Shown here piece after piece: positions 1 through 8,126 of a stretch of 41,486 nucleotides of DNA. Positions within the stretch are counted from its first letter, which is position 1; the number at the start of each line of letters is the position of its first letter. Source of the DNA: Alphaproteobacteria bacterium. Lineage in GTDB: Bacteria > Pseudomonadota > Alphaproteobacteria > Rhizobiales > Xanthobacteraceae. The notes under the pieces were generated by a model, which was not told the origin of the DNA, made no database searches, and saw nothing but the letters and a program-made list of their open reading frames with translations. A program made the position numbers and the translations under genes. The stretch spans positions 66,736 to 108,221 of the forward strand of contig JAPLPD010000149.1 of NCBI GenBank assembly GCA_026400395.1. The letters are read 5' to 3'.

Positions 1-42
1 AAGCAAGAGCGCCGCGGACACAGCGATGTTGGACTTGGACAT
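1..42 (-). CDS. 5' end of an unidentified gene, cut by the window edge
   Basis: Only the first 14 codons are visible (MSKSNIAVSAALLL), starting at ATG 42-40. The start lies 2 nt after the apt stop codon. A GAGGGG ribosome binding site inside the end of apt stands about 8 nt upstream, which supports translational coupling with apt. The hydrophobic stretch after a short basic start could be a signal peptide or membrane segment, but 14 residues are too few to name a family. I do not recognise it. Confidence 0.5.
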   Translation of the reverse strand, partial: MSKSNIAVSAALLL

Positions 43-44
43 GA

Positions 45-593
45 TCAATGCCCCTCGAATTTGATGAGCGTGCGCACCGGCACCCCAAGCTTCCTGATCT
101 TGTCCGCGCCGCCCAGTTCCGGCAGGTCGATGACGAAGCAGGCGGCCAGCACCTCGGCGCCCTGCTGCTGGAGCAGCTTCACCGCGCCCTCGGCGGTCCC
201 GCCGGTGGCGATCAGATCGTCAACCAGCACGACCTTGTCGCCCTTCGACACTGCGTCCTCGTGCATCTCCATCTCGTCGAGGCCGTACTCCAGCGAATAA
301 GCGATGCTGACGCGCTTGTGCGGCAGCTTGCCCTTCTTGCGGATCGGGATGAACCCGGCCGACACTTGGTGCGCGACCGCTCCCCCGAGAATGAAGCCCC
401 GCGCCTCCATGCCCGCGACCTTGTCGATTTTCGATCCGGCCCAGGGCTGCACCAGTTCGTCCACGGCGCGCCGGAACGCCCGCGCATCCCCGAGGAGGGT
501 GGTGATGTCGCGGAACATGATCCCGGGCTTGGGATAGTCCGGGATGCTGCGGATCGTGGAACGCAGATCGAAGTCCTGCATGGGTGAGGTCAT
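45..593 (-). CDS. apt: adenine phosphoribosyltransferase
   Basis: Makes AMP from adenine and PRPP in cytosolic purine salvage. The protein is 182 residues, the normal length for the family. The PRPP-binding loop [14 protein letters not shown] lies at about residues 121-134, and the adenine-site segment [10 protein letters not shown] at 61-70. I chose the ATG at 593; the next ATG (581) has no ribosome binding site. The gene follows the bc1 operon on the same strand but is separated from it by a strong terminator, so it probably has its own promoter in 594-710. It is likely coupled to the truncated gene downstream. Identification is secure. Confidence 0.97.
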   Translation of the reverse strand: MTSPMQDFDLRSTIRSIPDYPKPGIMFRDITTLLGDARAFRRAVDELVQPWAGSKIDKVAGMEARGFILGGAVAHQVSAGFIPIRKKGKLPHKRVSIAYSLEYGLDEMEMHEDAVSKGDKVVLVDDLIATGGTAEGAVKLLQQQGAEVLAACFVIDLPELGGADKIRKLGVPVRTLIKFEGH

Positions 594-710
594 GGGCCTG
601 CTTCGGATGATCTTGTTTCAGGCTGGCACTCTGGCGAACCACAGAACCGGACGCAACCGCCCACTATCCACCCCGAACGGCCGAGCAAATGCTCCCCGGC
701 CCCGGACAAG

Positions 711-736
711 AAAAAGGGCCCCGAAGGGCCCTTTTT
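711..736 (-). terminator. Rho-independent terminator of the bc1 operon
   Basis: A perfect 11-bp stem (AAAAAGGGCCC / GGGCCCTTTTT) encloses a 4-nt loop that reads TTCG on the minus strand, giving the very stable C(UUCG)G tetraloop and a terminal U tract. It begins 9 bp after the petC stop codon. The A and T runs would also let it act on the opposite strand, but no plus-strand gene ends here. Confidence 0.93.
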
Positions 737-745
737 CCAGCGGCG

Positions 746-1576
746 CTAATGCGCGTCCGCCCAAACTTTCTTCTTGGCGAAGTAGAGCAGGCCCGCCAGC
801 ACGAGCAGGAAGATCATCACCTGGAAGCCAATGCGCTTGCGGATTTCCATGTGCGGCTCGGCGGCCCACATCATGAATGCCGTGACGTCCTTGGCGTACT
901 GATCGACCGTGGTCGGCGAGCCGTCGCTGTAATCGACACGCTTGTCGGAGAGCGGCGGCGGCATGGCGATCGCATGGCCGGGGAAGTAGTCGTTGTAGTA
1001 CGACCCTTGCGGCAGCGCGAAGCCAGCGGGCGCCTTCTCTTTGTAGCCGACCATCAGCGCGTGAATGTAATCGACGCCGTGCTCCTGGAACTGGGTAAAG
1101 ATATCGAAGATGAACCAGGGGAAGCCGCGCTCGTAGCCGCGCGCCTTGGCCAGCACCGAGAAGTCCGGCGGCACGCCATTGTATTGCGCGCGCGCGGCAT
1201 TCTCGTTCTTCCAGGGGGTCGGGAAATAATCGGCGGGACGGCCATCCCGCTCGAACATCTCGCCCTGATCGTTGGGGCCGTCCTGCACCTTGTATTCGGC
1301 CGCGATCGCTTTGACCTGACCTTCGGAATAGCCAAGCGCCGTGAGATTGCGGAACGCCACGTACTTCATTCCGTGGCAGACCGCGCAGACTTCTTTGTAG
1401 ACCTTGAACCCGCGCTGAAGCTGACCGCGGTCGTAATGACCGAACGGTCCGGAGAACGACCACTTCTGCCGCGGCGGCTGCGGCGTTTCGTGCGAACTCT
1501 CACCGGCGGCGAAGGCGGTGGCGGTCAGGCCGAGCAAAGAGCCGGCGAGAACGAGGGCGAGAACGGAGCGGGCCAT
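746..1576 (-). CDS. petC: ubiquinol-cytochrome c reductase, cytochrome c1 subunit
   Basis: Membrane-anchored c-type haem subunit of the bc1 complex, passing electrons from the Rieske centre to cytochrome c in the periplasm. From ATG 1576 the protein has 276 residues: signal peptide 1-24 ending AFAA, haem motif CAVCH at 64-68, axial Met205 in AIAMPPP, and a C-terminal anchor at about 248-266 followed by KKK. An in-frame start at 1615 would run into petB; ATG 1576 has an AGAGGCAG site and gives a clean signal peptide. It lies 10 nt after petB. In Bradyrhizobium japonicum b and c1 are one fbcH polyprotein; here they are separate. Confidence 0.97.
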   Translation of the reverse strand: MARSVLALVLAGSLLGLTATAFAAGESSHETPQPPRQKWSFSGPFGHYDRGQLQRGFKVYKEVCAVCHGMKYVAFRNLTALGYSEGQVKAIAAEYKVQDGPNDQGEMFERDGRPADYFPTPWKNENAARAQYNGVPPDFSVLAKARGYERGFPWFIFDIFTQFQEHGVDYIHALMVGYKEKAPAGFALPQGSYYNDYFPGHAIAMPPPLSDKRVDYSDGSPTTVDQYAKDVTAFMMWAAEPHMEIRKRIGFQVMIFLLVLAGLLYFAKKKVWADAH

Positions 1577-1586
1577 CGGTCTGCCT

Positions 1587-2846
1587 CTAGCTCTTGGTTG
1601 CCGTTGGCGCCGCACTGGACACTCCGGACGACTTCAAAATCGCCTCGGAAATCGAGTTCGGCAACGGCTTGGTCTTCTCGACCCAGCCGAGAATCGGCAG
1701 AATGATGATGAAGTGCGCGAAATAGTAGATGGTCAGGATGCGCGCGGCGATGGTGTAGCCGCCCTCCGCTGGCTTCGATCCGAGCCAGCCGAGGCCGACC
1801 GTGACAAGGATGAAGATCCAAAAGAACTGGCGGAACAGCGGCCGGTAGTTGGCCGAACGGACCCGCGAGGTGTCGAGCCACGGCAGGAACGCCAGGATGC
1901 CGATCGACCCGAACAGCGCGATCACGCCCATCAGCTTGTCAGGGATCGCGCGCAGGATCGCGTAGAACGGCAGGTAGTACCATTCCGGAACAATGTGCTG
2001 CGGCGTCACCGCCGGGTTGGCCGGGATGTAGTTGTCGGCATGGCCGAGATAGTTTGGAACGTAGAACACAAACCAGGCGTACACGATGCAGAAGCACGCC
2101 ATGAAGAAGCCGTCCTTGATGGTGGCATATGGCGTGAACGCGACCGTATCCTTGTCCGTCTTCGGCTCAACGCCGGTCGGGTTGTTCTGGCCGACCACGT
2201 GCAGCGCCCAGACGTGCAGCACCACGACGCCGACGATCACGAACGGCAGCAGATAGTGCAGCGAGAAGAAGCGCTGCAATGTCGGGTTGCCGACCGAATA
2301 GCCTCCCCACAGCCATGTCACCACCGATTCACCGACCAGCGGGATCGCCGAGAAGAAGTTGGTGATAACCGTCGCGCCCCAGAAGCTCATCTGGCCCCAC
2401 GGCAGGGTGTAGCCGAGGAAGCCGGTCGCCATCATCAGCAGGTAGAGGATGACGCCGAGGATCCAGAGCACCTCGCGCGGCTCCTTGTAAGAGCCATAGT
2501 ACATGCCGCGCGCCATGTGGATGTAGACCGCGACGAAGAACATCGAGGCGCCGTTGGAATGCAGGTAGCGCAACAGCCAGCCGTAGTTCACGTCGCGCAT
2601 GATGTGCTCGACGGAATTGAACGCCATGTCGGCGTGCGGCGTGTAGTGCATCACCAGGATGATGCCGGTGACGATCTGCGCGCCGAGCAGAAACGTCAGG
2701 ACGCCGCCGAAGGTCCACCAGTAATTGAGGTTACGCGGCGTCGGATACGCAACGAATGATGAATACATCAATCCTGCGATCGGCAGGCGGCGCTCCATCC
2801 ACTTCATGAAAGCGCTTTGCGGCTGGTAGGTCGAATGTCCGCTCAT
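1587..2846 (-). CDS. petB: ubiquinol-cytochrome c reductase, cytochrome b subunit
   Basis: Integral membrane subunit of the bc1 complex carrying haems bL and bH and the two quinone sites. It has 419 residues, usual for a non-fused bacterial cytochrome b. The four haem histidines are visible as pairs 13-14 residues apart, His96/His110 and His197/His211. The Qo-site PEWY motif occurs in [11 protein letters not shown], and several long hydrophobic helices follow. It sits 9 nt downstream of petA and 10 nt upstream of petC in one operon. Nothing unusual is seen in the sequence. Confidence 0.98.
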   Translation of the reverse strand: MSGHSTYQPQSAFMKWMERRLPIAGLMYSSFVAYPTPRNLNYWWTFGGVLTFLLGAQIVTGIILVMHYTPHADMAFNSVEHIMRDVNYGWLLRYLHSNGASMFFVAVYIHMARGMYYGSYKEPREVLWILGVILYLLMMATGFLGYTLPWGQMSFWGATVITNFFSAIPLVGESVVTWLWGGYSVGNPTLQRFFSLHYLLPFVIVGVVVLHVWALHVVGQNNPTGVEPKTDKDTVAFTPYATIKDGFFMACFCIVYAWFVFYVPNYLGHADNYIPANPAVTPQHIVPEWYYLPFYAILRAIPDKLMGVIALFGSIGILAFLPWLDTSRVRSANYRPLFRQFFWIFILVTVGLGWLGSKPAEGGYTIAARILTIYYFAHFIIILPILGWVEKTKPLPNSISEAILKSSGVSSAAPTATKS

Positions 2847-2855
2847 TTTCCAACC

Positions 2856-3401
2856 TTAAACTTTGGCCGTGTCCTCTTCGCCGATCCGGATCTTCGAATC
2901 GGAGAGGAACTTGTAGGGGGGCAGCGGCAGATTCTTCGGCGCGGGGCCCTGCCGGATACGGCCCGACGTGTCGTACACCGAGCCATGACACGGGCAGAAC
3001 CAACCCTCATAGGCGCCCTGATGCGCGAGCGGAATGCAGCCGAGATGGGTGCAGATGCCGACCAGCACCAGCCATTGATCCTTGCCGGGTTTCACGCGCT
3101 TGTCGTCGGCTTGCGGATCGGGGAGGCTCGCGAGGCTGACCTTGCGCGCCTCTTCGATCTCTTTCTTGGTGCGGTGGCTGATGAAAATCGGCTGGCCACG
3201 CCAGAACACCTTGATAACCTGCCCTTCGGCGATCGGGCCCAGATCGACCTCGACCGGAGCACCGGCGGCGATCGTCGAGGCATCCGGGTTCATCTGCGCG
3301 ATCAGCGGGACCAGAGCCGCGGCGCCACCCACGGCGGCCACAGTGCCGGTTGCAATGTAGAGGAAATCGCGGCGGTTCGGCTCGACCGAAGATGCTGTCA
3401 C
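2856..3401 (-). CDS. petA: ubiquinol-cytochrome c reductase, Rieske iron-sulfur subunit
   Basis: Carries the 2Fe-2S cluster that takes the first electron from ubiquinol. The chosen start is GTG 3401, preceded by GAGGGA at good spacing, giving 181 residues; a longer in-frame ORF to 3476 lacks support. The N-terminus has a twin-arginine-type anchor (NRRDFLYIATG, residues 9-19) and a hydrophobic helix. The two cluster boxes are CTHLGC (117-122) and CPCHGS (136-141). Cys117, His119, Cys136 and His139 would be ligands, with a Cys122-Cys138 disulfide. First gene of petABC, with its promoter in 3402-3682. Confidence 0.96.
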   Translation of the reverse strand: MTASSVEPNRRDFLYIATGTVAAVGGAAALVPLIAQMNPDASTIAAGAPVEVDLGPIAEGQVIKVFWRGQPIFISHRTKKEIEEARKVSLASLPDPQADDKRVKPGKDQWLVLVGICTHLGCIPLAHQGAYEGWFCPCHGSVYDTSGRIRQGPAPKNLPLPPYKFLSDSKIRIGEEDTAKV

Positions 3402-3682
3402 AGTCCAAGTCCCTCGTTGGCCGTTCAGTCCACCCGCGCGGCTAACCTCGAACGCATTGCCTTGAACCCAGGCCAATGCACGGAGGCGGATGGGCTAGCC
3501 GCCTCTGGTCCTGGGGAAGGGCGAAAGACGGCAATCCGGCGGCGTTTATTGGCACCCTTATAATGCGAGCGCAAGCCCGCCAGGGCCGCAAAGACCCAGA
3601 CTCGCACAATAGTCTCAGAAATCGTCGGCCGATCGAGCAAATCGAGCATTGACGGAGCTTCCCGGACGACCGAAACGACGCC
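3402..3682. promoter_or_regulatory. divergent intergenic region between petA and trmL
   Basis: A gene-free gap of about 280 bp that must hold the promoters of petABC (leftward) and trmL-hemF (rightward). A TATAAT hexamer occurs on the plus strand at 3559-3564, but I see no matching -35 box 16-18 bp away, so exact promoters are not assigned. I found no convincing FixK/Fnr or Irr palindrome here. Confidence 0.35.
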
Positions 3683-4144
3683 ATGCGCATTGCCCTCTAC
3701 GAACCCGACATCCCACAGAACACCGGCACGATTCTCCGCCTCGCCGCCTGCCTCGGCGTCGAAGCCCATATCATCGAGCCGGCCGGCTTTCCGATCTCGG
3801 ATCGCGCGTTTCGCCGTGCCGGTATGGACTACCTCGATCAGGTGTCGATCGTGCGTCACACCGGCTGGACCCGATTCGACGAATGGCGCCGGGCGGAGAA
3901 CCTGCGGCTCGTCGTCTTCAGCACCCACGCCACGGTGTCCTACCTCGACCACCGCTATGGCGCGGCCGATATTCTGCTGTTCGGCCGCGAATCCTCCGGT
4001 TTCCCGGAGCCCGTGCATCAGGCTGCCGACGCTCGGCTTTTGATCCCCATGCGCAAGGGTTTGCGCTCGATCAATGTCGCCATGGCCGCCGCCATGGCAT
4101 TGGGCGAGGCACTCAGGCAGACGAACGGCTTCGCACATGAATAA
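3683..4144 (+). CDS. trmL: tRNA (cytidine/uridine-34 2'-O)-methyltransferase TrmL
   Basis: SPOUT-class enzyme that methylates the ribose of the wobble base of tRNA-Leu isoacceptors. The 153-residue length is typical. It opens with the family signature [19 protein letters not shown] (residues 4-22). The knot region carries [11 protein letters not shown] (about 98-108) and the C-terminal SAM loop [18 protein letters not shown]. The last codons overlap the start of hemF, so the two are probably translated together. There is no obvious functional link between them beyond operon sharing. Confidence 0.95.
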   Translation: MRIALYEPDIPQNTGTILRLAACLGVEAHIIEPAGFPISDRAFRRAGMDYLDQVSIVRHTGWTRFDEWRRAENLRLVVFSTHATVSYLDHRYGAADILLFGRESSGFPEPVHQAADARLLIPMRKGLRSINVAMAAAMALGEALRQTNGFAHE

Positions 4145-5060
4145 GATAGCTCCCATGACCGCCCCCCTGCCCGATTCCGCAACCCTGGACGCGCGCAAAG
4201 ACCGCGCCCGCGGCTGGTTCGAACAACTCCGCGACGGCATCTGCGCGGCGTTCGAGGCGATCGAGGACGACTTGCCCGCCGGCGCGCCGCGGTCGGGCCA
4301 AGCCGCCGGCCGTTTCAAGCGCACCCCCTGGCAGCGGGTCGATCACGCGGACCAGCCGGGCGGCGGTGGCGTCATGGCGATGATGAGTGGCCGGGTGTTC
4401 GAAAAGGTCGGCGTGCACTGCTCGACGGTGCACGGCGAGTTCGCGCCGGAATTCCGCAAGGAAATCCCCGGCGCCGACGCCGATCCCCGCTTCTGGGCCT
4501 CGGGCGTTTCGCTGATCGCGCATCCGCACAATCCGCACGCGCCGACCGCGCACATGAACACCCGTTTCGTGGTGACGTCGAAGGCGTGGTTCGGCGGCGG
4601 CGGCGATCTGACGCCGATGCTCGACCGCCGGCGCATCCAGGACGATCCGGACAGCAGTGCCTTCCACGCCGCCATGAAGGCCGCATGCGACGCGCATCCC
4701 GCGGTCGCCCCTTACGAAAAATACAAGACGTGGTGCGACGAGTATTTTTATCTGAAGCACCGCAAGGAGATGCGCGGCATCGGCGGCATCTTCTACGACT
4801 ACCTCGATGCCGATTGGGACGGCGCCTTCGCCTTCACCCAGGACGTCGGCCGTGCGTTTCAGAAAATCTATCCGGAGCTGGTGCGCGCCAATTTCGCCAA
4901 GCCCTGGACCGAGGCCGAGCGCGACGAGCAACTGGTGCGCCGTGGCCGCTATGTGGAGTTCAACCTGCTCTACGACCGCGGAACCATCTTCGGGCTGCGC
5001 ACCGGCGGCAACGTCGATTCGATCCTGTCGTCGATGCCGCCCGTGGTGAAGTGGCCGTAG
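4137..5060 (+). CDS. hemF: oxygen-dependent coproporphyrinogen III oxidase
   Basis: Converts coproporphyrinogen III to protoporphyrinogen IX with O2 in the haem pathway, in the cytosol. The protein is 307 residues from ATG 4137, which overlaps the trmL end by 8 nt; a second possible start is ATG 4155. Family hallmarks include GGGVMAMM near the N-terminus, the strand HMNTRFVVT, the glycine-rich [11 protein letters not shown], and the C-terminal segment [19 protein letters not shown]. It is complete and in its usual form. It shares a transcript with trmL and converges on the TauE/SafE gene. Confidence 0.97.
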   Translation: MNKIAPMTAPLPDSATLDARKDRARGWFEQLRDGICAAFEAIEDDLPAGAPRSGQAAGRFKRTPWQRVDHADQPGGGGVMAMMSGRVFEKVGVHCSTVHGEFAPEFRKEIPGADADPRFWASGVSLIAHPHNPHAPTAHMNTRFVVTSKAWFGGGGDLTPMLDRRRIQDDPDSSAFHAAMKAACDAHPAVAPYEKYKTWCDEYFYLKHRKEMRGIGGIFYDYLDADWDGAFAFTQDVGRAFQKIYPELVRANFAKPWTEAERDEQLVRRGRYVEFNLLYDRGTIFGLRTGGNVDSILSSMPPVVKWP

Positions 5061-5080
5061 CGCTGCGGCGTCTTTTTAAT

Positions 5081-5839
5081 TCAGCGGATCAGCACGCCGA
5101 GCACCATCACCGCGCCGCCGATCAGCACCACCGCGTCGAGAATCGCGGTGTGAACGTGAAGCGGCATCCGCGCCACCAAGGCCCTGGCGAGGAACGCGCC
5201 GGGAAACGCCACAACACCGATCAGCAACGCGAACGCGAACGTCTTGGCGGTGATGGCGCCGGCCGCGCCGAACACCACCAGCCGCGACGCGCTGATGAAA
5301 ATCGACAGCACGGCGTCGGTTGCGATCACCGCCTGCCCGGCGAGTCCCGCGGCCATCAGCAGCGAAAGCAGAATGACGCCGGCGCCGACCGTGCCGCCGA
5401 CCGCCGCGCCGTAGCCCATCGCGCCCAGCACCAGGCCGCGGTTGTGCAGCACGATCGCGCGACGGCGCAGAAAGTACCGCAGCGGCACCGTCAGCATCAG
5501 CATGCCGCCGATCACCAGTTGTGCGCCTTGGCCGGTCAGCATCGTGTAGCCGTAGGCGGTGACGAGGCACGGCGGAATCGCGGCGGCCATCACCAGCCAG
5601 ACCTTTTGCCAGTCGACAAAGCGCAGGAAGGCCAGCGTGCGTCCGAAGTTGGTGAGCAGCCCGGCCAGCGCGATGATCGGCACCACCTGCTCGGCGCCGA
5701 CCATCGGCACGAGAATGAGCGGCATCAGCGCGCCGGTTCCGTAGCCGGCGACGCCGCCCAGCACCGAGGCAAACAGCGCCACGCCCGCGACCAGCAGGAG
5801 TTGATAGATTGAAACGTCGGCAAAGGCTGTGGCGAACAC
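5081..5839 (-). CDS. TauE/SafE-family membrane permease
   Basis: Predicted eight-helix inner-membrane protein of the sulfite exporter TauE/SafE family, whose members move sulfite, sulfoacetate or other organic anions. It has 252 residues with the typical two-repeat architecture. The N-terminal repeat holds GVAGYGTGALMPLILVP and the second repeat GAAVGGTVGAGVILLS. The start is GTG 5839 with a weak ribosome binding site. There is no metabolic gene beside it that points to a substrate, so specificity is unknown. It ends 20 bp from the hemF stop, convergently. Confidence 0.88.
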   Translation of the reverse strand: MFATAFADVSIYQLLLVAGVALFASVLGGVAGYGTGALMPLILVPMVGAEQVVPIIALAGLLTNFGRTLAFLRFVDWQKVWLVMAAAIPPCLVTAYGYTMLTGQGAQLVIGGMLMLTVPLRYFLRRRAIVLHNRGLVLGAMGYGAAVGGTVGAGVILLSLLMAAGLAGQAVIATDAVLSIFISASRLVVFGAAGAITAKTFAFALLIGVVAFPGAFLARALVARMPLHVHTAILDAVVLIGGAVMVLGVLIR

Positions 5840-5888
5840 TGCGCCGCAACCTAGTCTCGATTCTCCGATGCGAACAGGGCCGCCGCGG

Positions 5889-6137
5889 CTAGTCGGCGGT
5901 TGGCAGCCGGCGCACGGTGAACTCGATGCCGCCGTCCGGCAATTCGCGCCAGCTCTCGATCGCGGTCATGTAGGCCGCCTTCGGAAACCGCTGGAACATC
6001 TCGCGCGCCTTCTCGCGGGCCGCCTCGCGCGGCAGCGAGAACGTCTCGCGCCGATAGGAATCGCGGCGCGCCGACTTCAGTCGCGCACTGCTTCTTGCCA
6101 TGCGATGGGCAAGGTCTTTGGGGCGGCTGTAACTCAT
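5889..6137 (-). CDS. small basic protein of unknown function
   Basis: An 82-residue protein from ATG 6137; an in-frame ATG at 6158 would add 7 residues. It is rich in Arg and Lys in its first half (RMARSSARLKSARRDSYRR) and continues with a helix REAAREKAREMFQRFP. The end (GGIEFTVRRL) looks like a short beta strand pair. I do not recognise a named domain. It resembles short conserved hypothetical proteins of rhizobial genomes, which I state from memory. It may share a promoter region with the Bug gene that starts divergently at 6295. Confidence 0.65.
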   Translation of the reverse strand: MSYSRPKDLAHRMARSSARLKSARRDSYRRETFSLPREAAREKAREMFQRFPKAAYMTAIESWRELPDGGIEFTVRRLPTAD

Positions 6138-6294
6138 ACGCTGACGCTCCGGAGGCATCTTAAGACAAACGGGGCAGCACCGCGCGAGAATTTTGCATCG
6201 CCGGCCGGCGGCCGGCGCATTCTCATCACATTGACTGGCGGCACATAGCGAGTGACTGTCCGCTCAACGCGCCACAACATATAGGGAGGGCCCC

Positions 6295-7272
6295 GTGGGG
6301 TTTCGAGCCGCTTGTCTTGCCGTCGCCGTGGCCTTGGGCCTACAGGCCTCGCCGGCCACAGCCCAGACCTGGCCCAGCCGGACGATCACGCTGGTCGTCC
6401 CGTTCGCCGCCGGCGGCGGCACCGATGCGATCGGCCGCGTGATCGCCGAGAAGCTCGCCGCCCGCCTTGGGCAGCCTGTGGTTGTTGAGAACAAGGCCGG
6501 CGCCGCGAGCGCCATCGGCACCGCGTATGTCGGCAAGGCCGCGCCGGACGGCTACACGCTGCTGATGACGACCAACAGCGCGATGGTGATCCTGCCGCTG
6601 ACCCAGCCCGCCGGATCGCTCAACTACGATAGCGCCGACTTCAGCATGATCGGCCTCACCGGCATCCTGCCGAACCTGCTGATCGTCAGTCCGAAAGTTC
6701 CGGTCAATTCCGTGAGCGAATTGATCGCCTATGCCAAGGCCCGTCCGGGACAACTGTCGTTCGCCTCGAGCGGCAACGGCACCATCACGCATCTGATCGG
6801 CGAGTTGTTCAAGGCCCGCACCGGCATCGACGTGGTGCATGTCCCCTATCGCACCGGCGTGCAATCCGCGCCCGACGTGATGGAGGGCCGCGTGCAGTAC
6901 ATCTTCGACAACATCATCTGGTCGCTGCCGATGATCCGCGCCGGACAATTGAAGGGCCTCGCAATCACATCGAGCCAGCGCTCGACACTCGCGCCCGATA
7001 TCCCGACCGTCGCGGAATCCAGCGTGCCTGGCTTTGAAGGCATCACGTGGCTCGGTCTGGCGGCACCCGCCAAAACGCCCGAGCCGGTGATTGCGCGGCT
7101 CGCGGCCGAGTTGAAGGCCGTGCTCGCCGACAAGGAAACCATTGCCAAGCTCGCCGCGACCGGCGCGGAGCCGCCGGCCGTGCCCGGCCCCGCAGGCATG
7201 CGCGCGCTGCTCGACGACGACATCGCCCGCTGGAAGGGCATTCTCAGTGACGGAAAGATCAAGCTGCAATGA
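6295..7272 (+). CDS. tripartite tricarboxylate transporter substrate-binding protein (Bug/TctC family)
   Basis: Periplasmic binding protein of the Bug family, which captures carboxylates and other small acids. It has 325 residues and starts at GTG 6295 after a strong AGGGAGGG site. A signal peptide ends near PATAQ (about residue 24). The mature N-terminus has the family pattern WPSRTITLVVPFAAGGGTDAI with the ligand-contact AGGG turn, and ENKAGAASAIGT follows. No tctA/tctB membrane genes are nearby, so it is an orphan receptor. It overlaps the downstream lyase-family gene by 4 nt (ATGA), which suggests that enzyme acts on the captured ligand. Confidence 0.93.
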   Translation: MGFRAACLAVAVALGLQASPATAQTWPSRTITLVVPFAAGGGTDAIGRVIAEKLAARLGQPVVVENKAGAASAIGTAYVGKAAPDGYTLLMTTNSAMVILPLTQPAGSLNYDSADFSMIGLTGILPNLLIVSPKVPVNSVSELIAYAKARPGQLSFASSGNGTITHLIGELFKARTGIDVVHVPYRTGVQSAPDVMEGRVQYIFDNIIWSLPMIRAGQLKGLAITSSQRSTLAPDIPTVAESSVPGFEGITWLGLAAPAKTPEPVIARLAAELKAVLADKETIAKLAATGAEPPAVPGPAGMRALLDDDIARWKGILSDGKIKLQ

Positions 7273-8123
7273 ATTTTCATGAACTGTGCAAGACCGAACG
7301 CCCGCTGATCCTGCCGGGCGCATTCGACGCGCTGAGTGCCCGGCTGATCAAGCGTGCCGGCTTCAAGGCGTATTTCACCGGAGGCTTCCCGACCATCGGC
7401 GCGCGCTGGGGCTTGCCCGACATCGGTCTGGTCGCGCTTGGCGAGATTTCCGCGGCCGTCACCGACGTCATGTCGGCGAGCGACCTGCCGGTCATGGTCG
7501 ATGGCGACAACGGCTATGGCGACGTGAAGAACGTCGTGCATGTGCTGCACACCTACGAACGGCTCGGCGTCTCGGCGATCATGTTCGAAGACCAGGTCGC
7601 ACCCAAGCGCTGCGGCCACATCGCCGGCAAGGATGTGATCCCAGCCGCCGAGATGGCGTCGAAAATCCGCGCCGTCTCGCAAAGTAAGATGAGCAAGGAC
7701 ACCTTCATCCTCGCCCGCACCGACGCGCGGGACGTGCTTGGACTCGACGAAGCGTTCCGCCGCGCCGAACTTTATCTGAAGGCCGGCGCCGACGGCATCT
7801 TCATCGAGTCGCCGCACGATGTCGCCGAGTTGGAATTGATCGGCCGCAAGTTCGATGTACCGCAAATGGCCAACATGCTTGAGGGCGGCCGCACCCCGAT
7901 CCTCACTCCGGCCGAACTCGCCGACATGGGTTTCGAGATCGCGATCTACGGCATCTCGCTGCTGATGCACTCGGTGCGGACGATGCAAGACCTGCTGGCC
8001 AAGCTGGCCCAGGGCGACTTGAGCTTCGTCGGCAAAGGCGTCGGCTTCGAGGAATACAAAACGATCGTCGGCTTCGAGGATTGGGCGGCGATCGAGAACC
8101 GCTACCTGAAACCGAAATCGTAG
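7269..8123 (+). CDS. isocitrate lyase/PEP mutase superfamily enzyme
   Basis: TIM-barrel C-C bond lyase or decarboxylase of the ICL/PEPM superfamily, 284 residues. Visible features are the metal-binding strand VMVDGDNGYG (Asp78, Asp80), the acidic pair in FEDQVAPK (Glu107, Asp108) and the mobile catalytic loop KRCGH at 113-117 with Cys115. Later ARTDAR and IESP strands are typical. The Cys-containing loop favours a 2-methylisocitrate lyase, dimethylmalate lyase or carboxyphosphonoenolpyruvate-like activity over plain PEP mutase, but the exact substrate cannot be read. It is translationally coupled to the upstream Bug binding protein. Confidence 0.9.
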   Translation: MNFHELCKTERPLILPGAFDALSARLIKRAGFKAYFTGGFPTIGARWGLPDIGLVALGEISAAVTDVMSASDLPVMVDGDNGYGDVKNVVHVLHTYERLGVSAIMFEDQVAPKRCGHIAGKDVIPAAEMASKIRAVSQSKMSKDTFILARTDARDVLGLDEAFRRAELYLKAGADGIFIESPHDVAELELIGRKFDVPQMANMLEGGRTPILTPAELADMGFEIAIYGISLLMHSVRTMQDLLAKLAQGDLSFVGKGVGFEEYKTIVGFEDWAAIENRYLKPKS

Positions 8124-8126
8124 CCG

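Noticed and set aside
3559-3564. TATAAT hexamer as the trmL promoter
   Set aside because: No -35-like sequence at 16-18 bp; chance occurrence cannot be excluded.
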